Assembly (NCBI RefSeq): GCF_030817215.1
Contig: NZ_JAUSZA010000001.1
Span: 7,228,501 to 7,292,500 of the forward strand
DNA: 64,000 bases
Reading direction: 5' to 3'
Source: Paenibacillus sp. V4I3
GTDB taxonomy: Bacteria; Bacillota; Bacilli; Paenibacillales; NBRC-103111
The position numbers and the translations under genes were made by a program. Positions 8,844-17,680 of this stretch are shown here, one piece after another; the stretch's first letter is position 1, and every line of letters starts with the position of its first letter. The notes under the pieces were generated by a model. That model saw only the letters and a program-made list of their open reading frames with translations, ran no database searches and was not told where the DNA came from.

Positions 8844-11489
8844 ATGGGAGAGAAAAAGCAACTCCGCGTGCATTGGTTGGAGGAAGAACTTCCAAACTCT
8901 TGCGGTGTTACATGGGGAGTACCTTGGCACATAGGTGAATTGAATCGGTCGCAAGCTGGCACTTTCACCCTTATTGATCCGTCAGGAAACCCGCTCGCGC
9001 TTCAAAGCTGGCCAACCGCTTATTGGCCTGACGGCAGCGTGAAATGGACAGCGCACGCCGCATCGTTCGATAAGCCTGAAAGTGAAGGCTATATACTACA
9101 AGCCGCCGATGAACAGTCTCTAGCGATCCACGCGAAATCCCCTATGAAGGTTACTCAATCGGCTGATGAAGTGACCGTCGATACCGGAGTCATCCGGTGT
9201 ATCGTCGGAAAACAAGGAAAGTCATTCATCCGCGCTCTATATCACGGGGAGAAGCTGATCAGCTCGAATGGTTCACTCGTCTGTATTCGCGAAGAACGAC
9301 GAACGACATCGAGAGGGCGTCTTTACCAGGAAGAATCGTTTTGTGGCGAGGTTACATCCGTAACGATCGAACAGGATGGCCCCTCACGGGTCGTACTCAT
9401 GGTGGAGGGCGAGCATATCTCCAAGGAGGCCGATCGTTCTTGGCTCCCCTTCCGGCTGCGTCTGTATTTCTATGCAAGCCAAGCATCGATTCGGATTGTC
9501 CACACCTCATTGTTCAATGGAGATCCACAGGAGGACTTCGTGAAAGGGCTTGGCATCTCTTTTGCTTTGCCGCTGAAAGCCCCCCTTTATAACAGGTACG
9601 TTCGTTTTGCGGGCGATACTGGCTTTTTCAGTGAATCGCCCCGGCATTTGTCGACATGGCGGACGAAGGGCATCTACATGGACATGTTCTGGCGTCAGCA
9701 AGCTGGAGAAGCGATTACATTTGATCATGAGAAAGATGCGAAATTCAAAGCGCTGCTTGATGATTCCGCTGCCTGGGACAGCTTTAAGTTGACGCAGCTT
9801 TCCGCCGACTCCTATTCTGTCGTCAAGCAAACATATGAGGAATGCAGCCCCGTAAAGGCCGTCAGCGGTAACCGTGCGAAAGGGCTCGTATATGCCGGAG
9901 ACACTCACGGCGGGCTTGCAGCAGGGCTGCGCAATTTTTGGCAGAAGCATCCATCGTCTTTGGAAGTAACCGGTATGACGAAAAATGAAGCCAAGCTCAC
10001 ACTCTGGTTCTGGTCGCCGGACGCGGCAGCTATGGATATGCGTCATTACGATACGACAACATACGTGGAATCCGCCTATGAGGGATCGGAAGAGCTGCGC
10101 AGTACACCATACGGAATCGGAAATACGAACGAGCTTATGCTGTGGTGCTGCGATGGGACACCCCCTGCTGCCGACCTTGCAAACATGGTTAGCCATGTTC
10201 AAACCCCGCCGCAGCTCTTATGTGAGCCTGCACGTTATCATGATACGAACGTATTCGGTATCTGGAGCTTGCCTGACCGCAGCACGCCTGCTAAAGTTTG
10301 GATCGAAGATCAACTCGACGCCTGTTTGAGCTTCTACAAGCAAGAGGTTGAGGAGCGGCGGTGGTACGGTTTCTGGGATTATGGAGATTTCATGCATACG
10401 TACGATGCCGTACGTCATGAATGGAGGTACGACGTAGGCGGGTTTGCCTGGCAGAACACCGAGCTTGTGCCGAACATCTGGCTTTGGCTCTCGTTCTTGC
10501 GGTCGGGGCGTGCAGATTTGTTCCGTATGGCGGAGGCCATGACGCGTCATACGAGTGAAGTGGATGTCTATCATTCCGGAGAATATGCCGGGCTCGGGTC
10601 TAGGCATAATGTTGTGCACTGGGGTTGCGGATGCAAGGAAGCTCGCATCGCAATGGCGGGTTTGCACCGTTACTATTACTTCTTGACTGCAGATGAACGT
10701 ATTGGAGATATTTTGGCGGAAGTGGCCGATGCTGATTTCGCCACTGTCGGAATCGATCCGATGAGAGCCTATTTCCCTAAGGACGAGCATCCTACCCACG
10801 TGAGGAGCGGTCCGGACTGGGCAGCCTTCAGCTCGAATTGGATGTCGCAATGGGAACGCTTTGAGAATTCGAAATACCGAGATAAGATCCTGCAAGGGAT
10901 TAAGAATTTGAAGGCTGCACCGTTCCGGCTCTTATCAGGCACGACATTCGGATACGATCCGAACACTGGGATTCTTACCCATATCGGCGACGGTAACTAC
11001 GGATATCATATGGTCATTTCCTTCGGCGCGCCGCAAGTGTGGATAGAGCTTTCACAACTGCTTTCCGATCCTGAATGGGATGACATGCTCGTAGAGTTTG
11101 GGGAATTTTATTACCTAGAACCTGAGGAAAAGTTAACCCGAACGAATGGGGTCATCGATCATAATAAATTCAGCTGGCCGATGTTTGCGGCATCGATGGC
11201 GGCTTACGCAGCCAACCGACGCAGTAATGCTGCTCTGGCTGCGATAACATGGCGGATCATGCTGGAGAATCGTCTGCCGGGGGGCAGCGAGGACGCGACG
11301 CGAACCTATCGAGTGCCAGAGCACGCATATGTCCGACCTATTCAAGAGCTGCCGAGCATCACAACAAATGTAACGTCGCAATGGTCCTTGAATGCGATCA
11401 TGTGCCTGGAGCTAATTGGGAACGAGCTGCCGACGGAGCTGAATGCTGAATATCTGAGCGCTTCCTATGCCGCGAATCAGAAAAAATAA
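8844..11489 (+). CDS. YetA / PcRGLX (PL26)-like rhamnogalacturonan-type lyase
   Basis: This 881-residue protein resembles B. subtilis YetA and the exo-rhamnogalacturonan lyase family (RIFT-barrel N-terminal domain, then a large toroid-like region). The N-terminus 'GVTWGVPWHIGELNRSQAGTFTL' and the following 'WPDGSVKW' are characteristic of the family's first domain. Trp-, Tyr- and His-rich motifs such as 'YHSGEYAGLGSRHNVVHWG' occur in the middle. No signal peptide is seen, so it probably acts inside the cell on imported oligosaccharides. ATG 8844 follows GGAGAGGGG; an in-frame TTG at 8802 has no ribosome site. Catalysis is inferred from the family and the pectin-gene context. Confidence 0.72.
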   Translation: MGEKKQLRVHWLEEELPNSCGVTWGVPWHIGELNRSQAGTFTLIDPSGNPLALQSWPTAYWPDGSVKWTAHAASFDKPESEGYILQAADEQSLAIHAKSPMKVTQSADEVTVDTGVIRCIVGKQGKSFIRALYHGEKLISSNGSLVCIREERRTTSRGRLYQEESFCGEVTSVTIEQDGPSRVVLMVEGEHISKEADRSWLPFRLRLYFYASQASIRIVHTSLFNGDPQEDFVKGLGISFALPLKAPLYNRYVRFAGDTGFFSESPRHLSTWRTKGIYMDMFWRQQAGEAITFDHEKDAKFKALLDDSAAWDSFKLTQLSADSYSVVKQTYEECSPVKAVSGNRAKGLVYAGDTHGGLAAGLRNFWQKHPSSLEVTGMTKNEAKLTLWFWSPDAAAMDMRHYDTTTYVESAYEGSEELRSTPYGIGNTNELMLWCCDGTPPAADLANMVSHVQTPPQLLCEPARYHDTNVFGIWSLPDRSTPAKVWIEDQLDACLSFYKQEVEERRWYGFWDYGDFMHTYDAVRHEWRYDVGGFAWQNTELVPNIWLWLSFLRSGRADLFRMAEAMTRHTSEVDVYHSGEYAGLGSRHNVVHWGCGCKEARIAMAGLHRYYYFLTADERIGDILAEVADADFATVGIDPMRAYFPKDEHPTHVRSGPDWAAFSSNWMSQWERFENSKYRDKILQGIKNLKAAPFRLLSGTTFGYDPNTGILTHIGDGNYGYHMVISFGAPQVWIELSQLLSDPEWDDMLVEFGEFYYLEPEEKLTRTNGVIDHNKFSWPMFAASMAAYAANRRSNAALAAITWRIMLENRLPGGSEDATRTYRVPEHAYVRPIQELPSITTNVTSQWSLNAIMCLELIGNELPTELNAEYLSASYAANQKK

Positions 11490-11537
11490 TCGATGCAGTC
11501 TAAGATTTCAAATTTCAATGTTCGAGGAGGAACTGTT

Positions 11538-12596
11538 TTGAAATACGTAACGATCAATGAAACGGATATTAAACAAGCCATCGACCAACTAGTAACCAGA
11601 ACGTTTCAGATGGATATGACATGGGATTGGCCTGCCGGAGTCGCTTTCTACGGCGTAGGCCAAGCTTATCTGGCTACTGGCGAATCAAAGTATTTGGATC
11701 AATTGCAAGCGTGGATCGATGAGCAGTTGGAGGACGGTATTCCTAGGCTAACCGTCAACGCTGTATCCATTGGTCATACATTACTTACACTGTACGATCA
11801 AACCAAATCGGAACGTTATCTGGATATTGCGGTCCAAATGGCGGAGTTCTTGAGAACGGATGCGATACGATTCGCGGATGGCGTGTTTCAGCACACCGTA
11901 TCGCAAAATTACGATTTCCCACAGCAGGCTTGGGTTGATACGATGTTTATGGCCGGATATTTTCTGATCCGCATTGGCACTTTACTTGAAAGAAACGATT
12001 GGCTGGAGGATGGCTTACTGCAGTACCATGCACATGAGCGCTTCTTGCAGGATCGTGAAACAAATCTATATGTTCACGGTTGGGATCATATCGCCCAGAA
12101 CAACATGTCCGCTGTCTATTGGGCGCGTGGCAATTCATGGGCAGCTTATACGATGTCGGAAGCGTTACATATCGTAGAAGTCACACATCCGTCATATATG
12201 AAAATGTACGATTCGCTGCGTGATCAACTTAGCAGCATCGTCCGACTCCAATCTGATCATGGGCTCTGGCACACCGTGTTAAACGATCCGACCTCTTATG
12301 AGGAAACATCGGGCTCTGCGGGTCTTGCCGCCGGATTGATTCGATATAACGAAGCCATCGGCGCCCCTATGTACAATAAGTATATTCAGAAGGCCGTGCC
12401 TGCCGTATTATCGAAAATTTCGAATAACGGTACAGTTCTGGACGTTTCGGCTGGAACGGCTGTAATGAAAGACGCTAATGGCTACAAAGGGGTCGCCAAT
12501 GAACGGATTCAAGGCTGGGGACAGGGGCTGGCATTAGTATTCCTCTCTTCGCTTCTAAAGTACAAATGGTTGAAAGACATTTCACAAACCCCGTAA
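11538..12596 (+). CDS. GH105 unsaturated rhamnogalacturonyl hydrolase-like protein
   Basis: This 352-residue protein has the alpha-helical toroid signature of GH105 (YteR/YesR type). It carries 'WVDTMFMAGYFL' with the expected catalytic Asp near residue 134, and 'WARGNSWAAYTMSEAL'. Members remove the 4,5-unsaturated uronic acid from the non-reducing end of oligosaccharides made by polysaccharide lyases. I place the start at TTG 11538, seven bases after a perfect AGGAGG; an upstream frame start at 11493 lacks a ribosome site. It lies directly after the YetA-like gene and is probably co-transcribed with it. There is no signal peptide, which suggests a cytoplasmic enzyme. Confidence 0.85.
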   Translation: MKYVTINETDIKQAIDQLVTRTFQMDMTWDWPAGVAFYGVGQAYLATGESKYLDQLQAWIDEQLEDGIPRLTVNAVSIGHTLLTLYDQTKSERYLDIAVQMAEFLRTDAIRFADGVFQHTVSQNYDFPQQAWVDTMFMAGYFLIRIGTLLERNDWLEDGLLQYHAHERFLQDRETNLYVHGWDHIAQNNMSAVYWARGNSWAAYTMSEALHIVEVTHPSYMKMYDSLRDQLSSIVRLQSDHGLWHTVLNDPTSYEETSGSAGLAAGLIRYNEAIGAPMYNKYIQKAVPAVLSKISNNGTVLDVSAGTAVMKDANGYKGVANERIQGWGQGLALVFLSSLLKYKWLKDISQTP

Positions 12597-12622
12597 AGGA
12601 ATGTTCAAACAATTCATACTGC

Positions 12623-12659
12623 AATAGAACCGGCTGCCGTGGCATCCGGTTTTCTATTT
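12623..12659 (+). terminator. probable terminator after the GH105 gene
   Basis: An AATAGAACCGG arm pairs with CCGGTTTTCTATT around a GC-containing loop, giving an imperfect stem followed only by a short T/A tract. Confidence 0.45.
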
Positions 12660-12702
12660 ACCTACGGTGATAGCACTTTTTTTCTAAGTTCATACTTTTC
12701 TA

Positions 12703-12716
12703 AGAAAGCGGTTTCA
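12703..12716 (+). promoter_or_regulatory. candidate CcpA cre site upstream of the ABC transporter
   Basis: AGAAAGCGGTTTCA fits the cre consensus TGNAARCGNWWWCA at all constrained positions but the first. It lies about 95 bases before the permease start, a position compatible with catabolite repression of the uptake operon. This is pattern-based only. Confidence 0.35.
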
Positions 12717-12811
12717 AAATAGTGTTATTGTCAGAAATATTTGAATCTTATAGTGTTTAACTTACAAAGCCATAAGCTAAAATTTCAATTCAATTGCGAA
12801 GGAGTGAAAAT

Positions 12812-13777
12812 ATGATCAAAACATCAGGTACTGAACAGCACATAGCACCTGTCGCCGTAAGAACTTCCAAGCGCAATACGCTAATAGGCAAAGTTCTAAG
12901 AGATAAATATTTATTGCTGCTGCTTCTGCCGGGATTGGCCTACTTTATTATTTTTAAATATGTTCCGATGTGGGGGGTCCTCCTTGCCTTCAAAAACTAT
13001 CAGCCTTACGTCGGTTTTTTTAAAAGCGAGTGGGTCGGACTAGATAATTTTAAGCAATTTTTTCAAGATCCCGTATTTTTCAGATTGATACGCAATACGC
13101 TTTTGCTTGGTTTGTACGATATGGTGTTTTTCTTCCCGGCCCCAATTATACTGGCCATATTGTTAAACGAAGTCCGCAAATCTTTTTACAAACGCTTTAT
13201 CCAATCACTGATTTATATCCCGCATTTTATTTCGATGGTTATTGTTGCAAGTATTTCCTATCTTCTTTTGACGACAGAAGGTGGAGTCATCAATGAAATG
13301 ATGCTTAAGTTATTCGGGTATAAAATCGACTTTCTGACAAATGAAAACTGGTTTCGTCCCATGATTATCACTCAGAGTATTTGGAAAGAGATGGGTTGGG
13401 GAACGATCATCTTCCTTGCAGCGCTTGCGGGGGTGGATCAAGAGCAGTATGAAGCGGCCATCGTCGATGGAGCAAACCGGTTTCGCCAGCTTTGGCACAT
13501 TACGCTGCCAGCTATTCAGGGAACGATCATTGTCGTGCTGATTTTGCGAATGGGTCACTTTATGGACCGTGGATTTGAACAAGTTTTATTAATGATTAAC
13601 CCGCTAAATAGGCCGGTTGCTGAGGTGTTTGACACTTATGTTTACACAGCGGGGATCATTCAGGGCGCTTTCAGCTACAGTGCGGCAGTTGGGCTGTTTA
13701 AAGCCATCATCGGTGTCATTCTCGTTTTTACAACCAATTATATAGCAAAAAGGGCTGGGCATTCCGGCATATTCTGA
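12812..13777 (+). CDS. ABC transporter permease, LplB-like (oligosaccharide uptake)
   Basis: The protein has 321 residues and six predicted membrane helices. The N-terminal region 'LLLLPGLAYFIIFKYVPMWGVLLAFKNY' is typical of LplB/YtcP-family sugar permeases. The inner-membrane loop with the EAA-type motif is seen in 'AALAGVDQEQYEAAIVDGANRFRQLWHITLPAI', which contacts the ATPase. ATG 12812 has GGAG seven bases upstream. It works with the next permease and the binding lipoprotein. No ATPase gene is in the cluster, as is usual for this family, which borrows a shared MsmX-type ATPase encoded elsewhere. Confidence 0.9.
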   Translation: MIKTSGTEQHIAPVAVRTSKRNTLIGKVLRDKYLLLLLLPGLAYFIIFKYVPMWGVLLAFKNYQPYVGFFKSEWVGLDNFKQFFQDPVFFRLIRNTLLLGLYDMVFFFPAPIILAILLNEVRKSFYKRFIQSLIYIPHFISMVIVASISYLLLTTEGGVINEMMLKLFGYKIDFLTNENWFRPMIITQSIWKEMGWGTIIFLAALAGVDQEQYEAAIVDGANRFRQLWHITLPAIQGTIIVVLILRMGHFMDRGFEQVLLMINPLNRPVAEVFDTYVYTAGIIQGAFSYSAAVGLFKAIIGVILVFTTNYIAKRAGHSGIF

Positions 13778-13796
13778 TTGAAAGGAGGAGAGCACG

Positions 13797-14678
13797 ATGA
13801 ACACGCGTCATTCATCTGTAGGCGAAAAATTGTTTGATATCGCCAATTATCTGTTTCTTGCTGCCGTTGCACTTACCATGATCCTTCCGGTTATGTATAT
13901 CGTGGCGGGATCGTTCGCAAGCGATCTGGAGATAGGAAGCAGATCCTTTTTCCTTATTCCCAAAGACATCACATTTGATGCCTATAAATTTGTTTTTAAA
14001 GATAATACGTTACCGCGAAGTTTGTTAGTATCCGTATTTATAACCGTTGGGGGTACTCTTGTAAATCTATTCTTTACCTTTACGATGGCCTATGCTTTAT
14101 CGCGGCGGCATATGATTGGTCGAAATGTCGTCTTGAACATTATTATCTTCACGATGGTATTTAGCGGCGGGATTATTCCTACGTACCTGGTTGTTAAAGG
14201 CTTAGGACTATTGAACTCCTACTGGGCGGTCATGCTGCCAGTCGCTATCAACTCCTTTAACTTGATTGTCGTGAAATCATTTTTTCAAGAAATTCCTAAC
14301 GAACTGATTGAATCGGCCCGAATTGATGGGAGTAACGATATTGGCATACTGTGGCGAATTGTTCTTCCACTCTCTAAACCGGTTATCGCAACATTTGCTC
14401 TTTTCTACGCCGTTGCCCATTGGAACGATTTTTTTAATGCTTTGATCTATTTATCTGACGCCAAAAAGTGGCCGATGCAGGTTCTTTTGCGGCAAATTGT
14501 ACTTCTGGCAACGGGTGCGCTTGAAATGGGAACTTATGACCCCACTTATGTAAAACCACCTGATCAATCGATTAAAATGGCGATTATCGTGGTAGGTACA
14601 TTACCGATTTTGATGGTTTACCCGTTTATTCAAAAGTATTTTGCCAAAGGGGTTTTAATTGGTGCGGTAAAAGGGTGA
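13797..14678 (+). CDS. ABC transporter permease, LplC/YtcP-like
   Basis: This is a 293-residue membrane protein with about six helices. The EAA loop 'IPNELIESARIDGSNDIGILWRIVLPLSKPVI' matches carbohydrate permeases of the second type, which pair with LplB-like partners. The start follows AAAGGAGG at good spacing, 19 bases after the first permease stop, so the two are translated together. The C-terminus 'YPFIQKYFAKGVLIGAVKG' is the conserved end of the family. Confidence 0.9.
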   Translation: MNTRHSSVGEKLFDIANYLFLAAVALTMILPVMYIVAGSFASDLEIGSRSFFLIPKDITFDAYKFVFKDNTLPRSLLVSVFITVGGTLVNLFFTFTMAYALSRRHMIGRNVVLNIIIFTMVFSGGIIPTYLVVKGLGLLNSYWAVMLPVAINSFNLIVVKSFFQEIPNELIESARIDGSNDIGILWRIVLPLSKPVIATFALFYAVAHWNDFFNALIYLSDAKKWPMQVLLRQIVLLATGALEMGTYDPTYVKPPDQSIKMAIIVVGTLPILMVYPFIQKYFAKGVLIGAVKG

Positions 14679-14809
14679 TCGATTTCAAAGTGTCAGAGGA
14701 CTATTTTCGGATTGTCGCAGCATCGGTTCAAGACCGGTAAGGGGACGACAGGTGCATGCTTCATCATAAACAAGTACATTTTTGATAAGACAAAGGGAGG
14801 AAAAAGAAT

Positions 14810-16366
14810 ATGAATTGGGAAAAAAAGAAAAAACCATTGCTTGCCACTACTAGCATCATAGTAGCTGTTACAGTTATAGCGGGGTGCAGTTCGGGAACTG
14901 ACGGTTCTAAAGCGACAGACACACCTAAGGCGAGCGCAGGAGCGACGACGGCTGCAAAAGAGAAGCCATTACCTATCAGTATCATGTTGAAGAGCTACTA
15001 CAATGATACGGCTACCCCGGAAAGTAAAGTATGGAAAAAAGTAGAAGAATATACGAACACGAAGTTGGACTTCCAATTTGTTCCTGATGCAAGCTATAAC
15101 GATAAACTGAACATAACGCTTGCTTCCGGCTCTATTCCCTCTCTTCTATTTGTTAATAATGCGAAATTGCCCGCTGTTGCCAACGCCATCAAAGGAGGCG
15201 CATTCTGGGAAATAGGCCCGTATCTCAAAGATTATCCGAATCTTAAACAAGCGAACCCAACTGTTCTTAACAATACGTCGGTGAATGGTAAATTCTACGG
15301 CCTCTATGTATCCCGCCCGATCGGACGGATGGGGATAAGCTACCGTAAGGACTGGCTTGATAATTTAGGCATGAAGGAACCGAAGACGATTGATGAATTT
15401 TACAATATGTTAAAGGCATTCGCCAAAAACGATCCAGATAAGAATGGCAAAGACGACACTTACGGCATGGTCGTAACGAAATACGCGGGACCCTTTGATA
15501 TTATGCAAACTTGGTTCGGGGCTCCGAATAAGTGGACTGAGAAAGACGGCAAGTTGATACCCGCCCATTTGACTACGGAATACATGGAGGCACTCAAATT
15601 TTTCAAAAAACTGTATGACGAGAAGTTAATCAATCAAGATTTTGCGGTATATGATTCAGCGAAATGGAATGATCCGATTATTAACGGACAGGCGGGTGTA
15701 GCGGTCGACGTTACGGAACGCTCCTATCAAATTGAAGAGAAAATGAAACAAGTCAATCCGAAGGGCAGTATAGATTTAATAGGAGCTGTAAGCGGCCCTA
15801 CCGGCCTTCATAATCAACCGACAGCTGGACACAACGGCATGTTCCTCATCTCTAAATCTAGCGTTAAAACAGAAGCCGACCTGAAGAAAGTGCTTACTTT
15901 CTTAGATAAGACCAACGATAAAGATATGCAAGCGTTACTCAACTTTGGTATTGAAGGTGTTCATTATAAAGTGGAAGACGGTAAACAGGTTATTCTTATC
16001 GTTCCAACTGACCCCATGGCTCCTGACATTAATAACAAGAATATGAACCAGATCTTATCTTCGATTCCGTACATTATAAATGACATGTTCAAACCATCTA
16101 CACCGCTTCGCACGAAGTCTATCGAAGTTCAAAAGGCAAATGAGAAAATCATTGTTACAAATCCTGGAGAACCATTTACAACTGCGACCTATACGCAAAA
16201 AGGCGCGCAGTTGGATCAGATGGTGGAAGACGCACGAATTAAATTTATTGTCGGCAAAATTGATGAAGCCGGCTTTAAAGCCGACATGGATTTGTGGAAA
16301 AAGAGCGGTGGCGATGACTATACAAAAGAAATAAGTGAAGCCTACGCTGCAAGCAAGGCTAAGTAA
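14810..16366 (+). CDS. extracellular solute-binding lipoprotein (LplA-like)
   Basis: This 518-residue protein has a lysine-rich signal peptide ending in the lipobox V-I-A-G-C, with Cys26 as the lipid anchor. A Ser/Thr/Ala-rich linker and then a long binding domain typical of Paenibacillus type 2 sugar-binding proteins follow. It should sit on the outer face of the membrane and deliver oligosaccharide to the two permeases just upstream. The start has GGGAGG about 9 bases before it. The ligand is inferred as an unsaturated or acidic pectin-type oligosaccharide from the neighbours only. Confidence 0.9.
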   Translation: MNWEKKKKPLLATTSIIVAVTVIAGCSSGTDGSKATDTPKASAGATTAAKEKPLPISIMLKSYYNDTATPESKVWKKVEEYTNTKLDFQFVPDASYNDKLNITLASGSIPSLLFVNNAKLPAVANAIKGGAFWEIGPYLKDYPNLKQANPTVLNNTSVNGKFYGLYVSRPIGRMGISYRKDWLDNLGMKEPKTIDEFYNMLKAFAKNDPDKNGKDDTYGMVVTKYAGPFDIMQTWFGAPNKWTEKDGKLIPAHLTTEYMEALKFFKKLYDEKLINQDFAVYDSAKWNDPIINGQAGVAVDVTERSYQIEEKMKQVNPKGSIDLIGAVSGPTGLHNQPTAGHNGMFLISKSSVKTEADLKKVLTFLDKTNDKDMQALLNFGIEGVHYKVEDGKQVILIVPTDPMAPDINNKNMNQILSSIPYIINDMFKPSTPLRTKSIEVQKANEKIIVTNPGEPFTTATYTQKGAQLDQMVEDARIKFIVGKIDEAGFKADMDLWKKSGGDDYTKEISEAYAASKAK

Positions 16367-16389
16367 GTTAAGAAGAATAGAACTTTTGA

Positions 16390-16429
16390 AGATAAGGTCC
16401 AGTCGCTCAGTAGGACTGGACTTTATCTC
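16390..16429 (+). terminator. terminator after the binding-protein gene
   Basis: AGATAAGGTCCAGTC pairs with GACTGGACTTTATCT across a 9-base loop, giving a long stem. There is little T-run after it, so it may also act as an mRNA-stabilising hairpin between transporter and enzyme genes. Confidence 0.6.
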
Positions 16430-16480
16430 TAAAAAGTTACGGTTGGAATTTATAACGGTATAACGAAAGGAGCGATTGCG

Positions 16481-17680
16481 ATGACAATGGCAAGATCAAG
16501 AGGCAGTAAAGGAACGGTTTGGCCTTCGGAACGGCGCAGTTATTCAGATTTGATAACAGGCGTAACCGTAACTCAGTTAACGAATCACTGCTCGCACAGT
16601 CACCATATTTATTTTACGAATAACGGCTTCTATGGGAATGGGAAATTAATCTTCGGATCGGATCGCGAGAATGTTACCAATCTGTACAGCATGGATCTTC
16701 ACGATGGAATCATTACCCAATTAACGGATTTGGAACGCGGCCGTGAATCTCGGATTCAAGGGACCTTTCTTCACCCTGACGGACATGAGGCCTATTTCTA
16801 CTATGACAATTCGATTATGGCAATCGACCTGGGAACGATGGAAGAACGGATTCTCTATACGATTCCAGAATCATATAAATTCGGCAGCTTGAGCTGCTCC
16901 GCGGACGGGCAATGGTTATGCTTCGGCCTGAACAAGGATTTAACTCAAAGCATCGCGATGGACACTAAGAATGGTTACTTGGGTTTTGAGGAGTATTTCC
17001 GAGCGAAGCCGCACAGTATGATTATGGCGGTTTCCCCGTCAAACGGAAAAGTGAAAAAGCTTCATGAAGACCAGCTGTGGATCGGCCACGTCAATACGTC
17101 ACCAACGCAAGCTCATCTGTTAACATTTTGCCATGAAGGGCCTTGGGAACAGATTGATCATCGGATTTGGGTGCTGGATATCGCCACCGGACATTCTTGG
17201 AAGGTTAAGGATAAGAAGCCCAATGAATATGTCGGTCACGAATATTGGCTGTCAGACGGTATTCATATCGGTTACCACGGTTTTACCAACTCTCTTGAAG
17301 ATCATACTAGGAAAATTATCGGAGCCGTCCTTTTTGATAATAGTCATGTGGAACAATACGAGTTTCCTTTTCAAAATATGCATGTTCATTCCAATGATCT
17401 ATCGCTTGTCATCGGTGACGGCCAGCAAACGAGTGCTTATCATGGGCAGCAATTTCAAGATACGCTGCAGGTATGGCGGAATGATGGATCCGGGTTTAAA
17501 GGTCCACGTATACTATGTAAGCATCGAGGAAGTTTCCATTCGCAAATTCTGCATGTTCATCCGAGGCTAAGCCCGGACGGTAAGCATGTGCTATTTACGA
17601 GTGATATGTCGGGATATGGTAACTTGTACATGGTCGACATGCCGGAATTCGAGTCCTTGCCGGAGATGCCAGTTACATGA
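16481..17680 (+). CDS. oligogalacturonate lyase family protein (PL22)
   Basis: The protein has 399 residues and no signal peptide. The opening 'SERRSYSDLITGVTVTQLTNH' and 'HSHHIYFTNNGF' match the seven-bladed beta-propeller oligogalacturonate lyases (Ogl, PL22), in which histidines hold the Mn ion. Late in the chain, 'HVHPRLSPDGKHVLFTSD' is also family-typical. These cytoplasmic enzymes split digalacturonate and unsaturated oligomers to 4-deoxy-5-ketouronate. An AGGAG precedes ATG 16481. The stop overlaps the next start (ATGA), so it is translationally coupled to the sulfatase. Confidence 0.85.
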   Translation: MTMARSRGSKGTVWPSERRSYSDLITGVTVTQLTNHCSHSHHIYFTNNGFYGNGKLIFGSDRENVTNLYSMDLHDGIITQLTDLERGRESRIQGTFLHPDGHEAYFYYDNSIMAIDLGTMEERILYTIPESYKFGSLSCSADGQWLCFGLNKDLTQSIAMDTKNGYLGFEEYFRAKPHSMIMAVSPSNGKVKKLHEDQLWIGHVNTSPTQAHLLTFCHEGPWEQIDHRIWVLDIATGHSWKVKDKKPNEYVGHEYWLSDGIHIGYHGFTNSLEDHTRKIIGAVLFDNSHVEQYEFPFQNMHVHSNDLSLVIGDGQQTSAYHGQQFQDTLQVWRNDGSGFKGPRILCKHRGSFHSQILHVHPRLSPDGKHVLFTSDMSGYGNLYMVDMPEFESLPEMPVT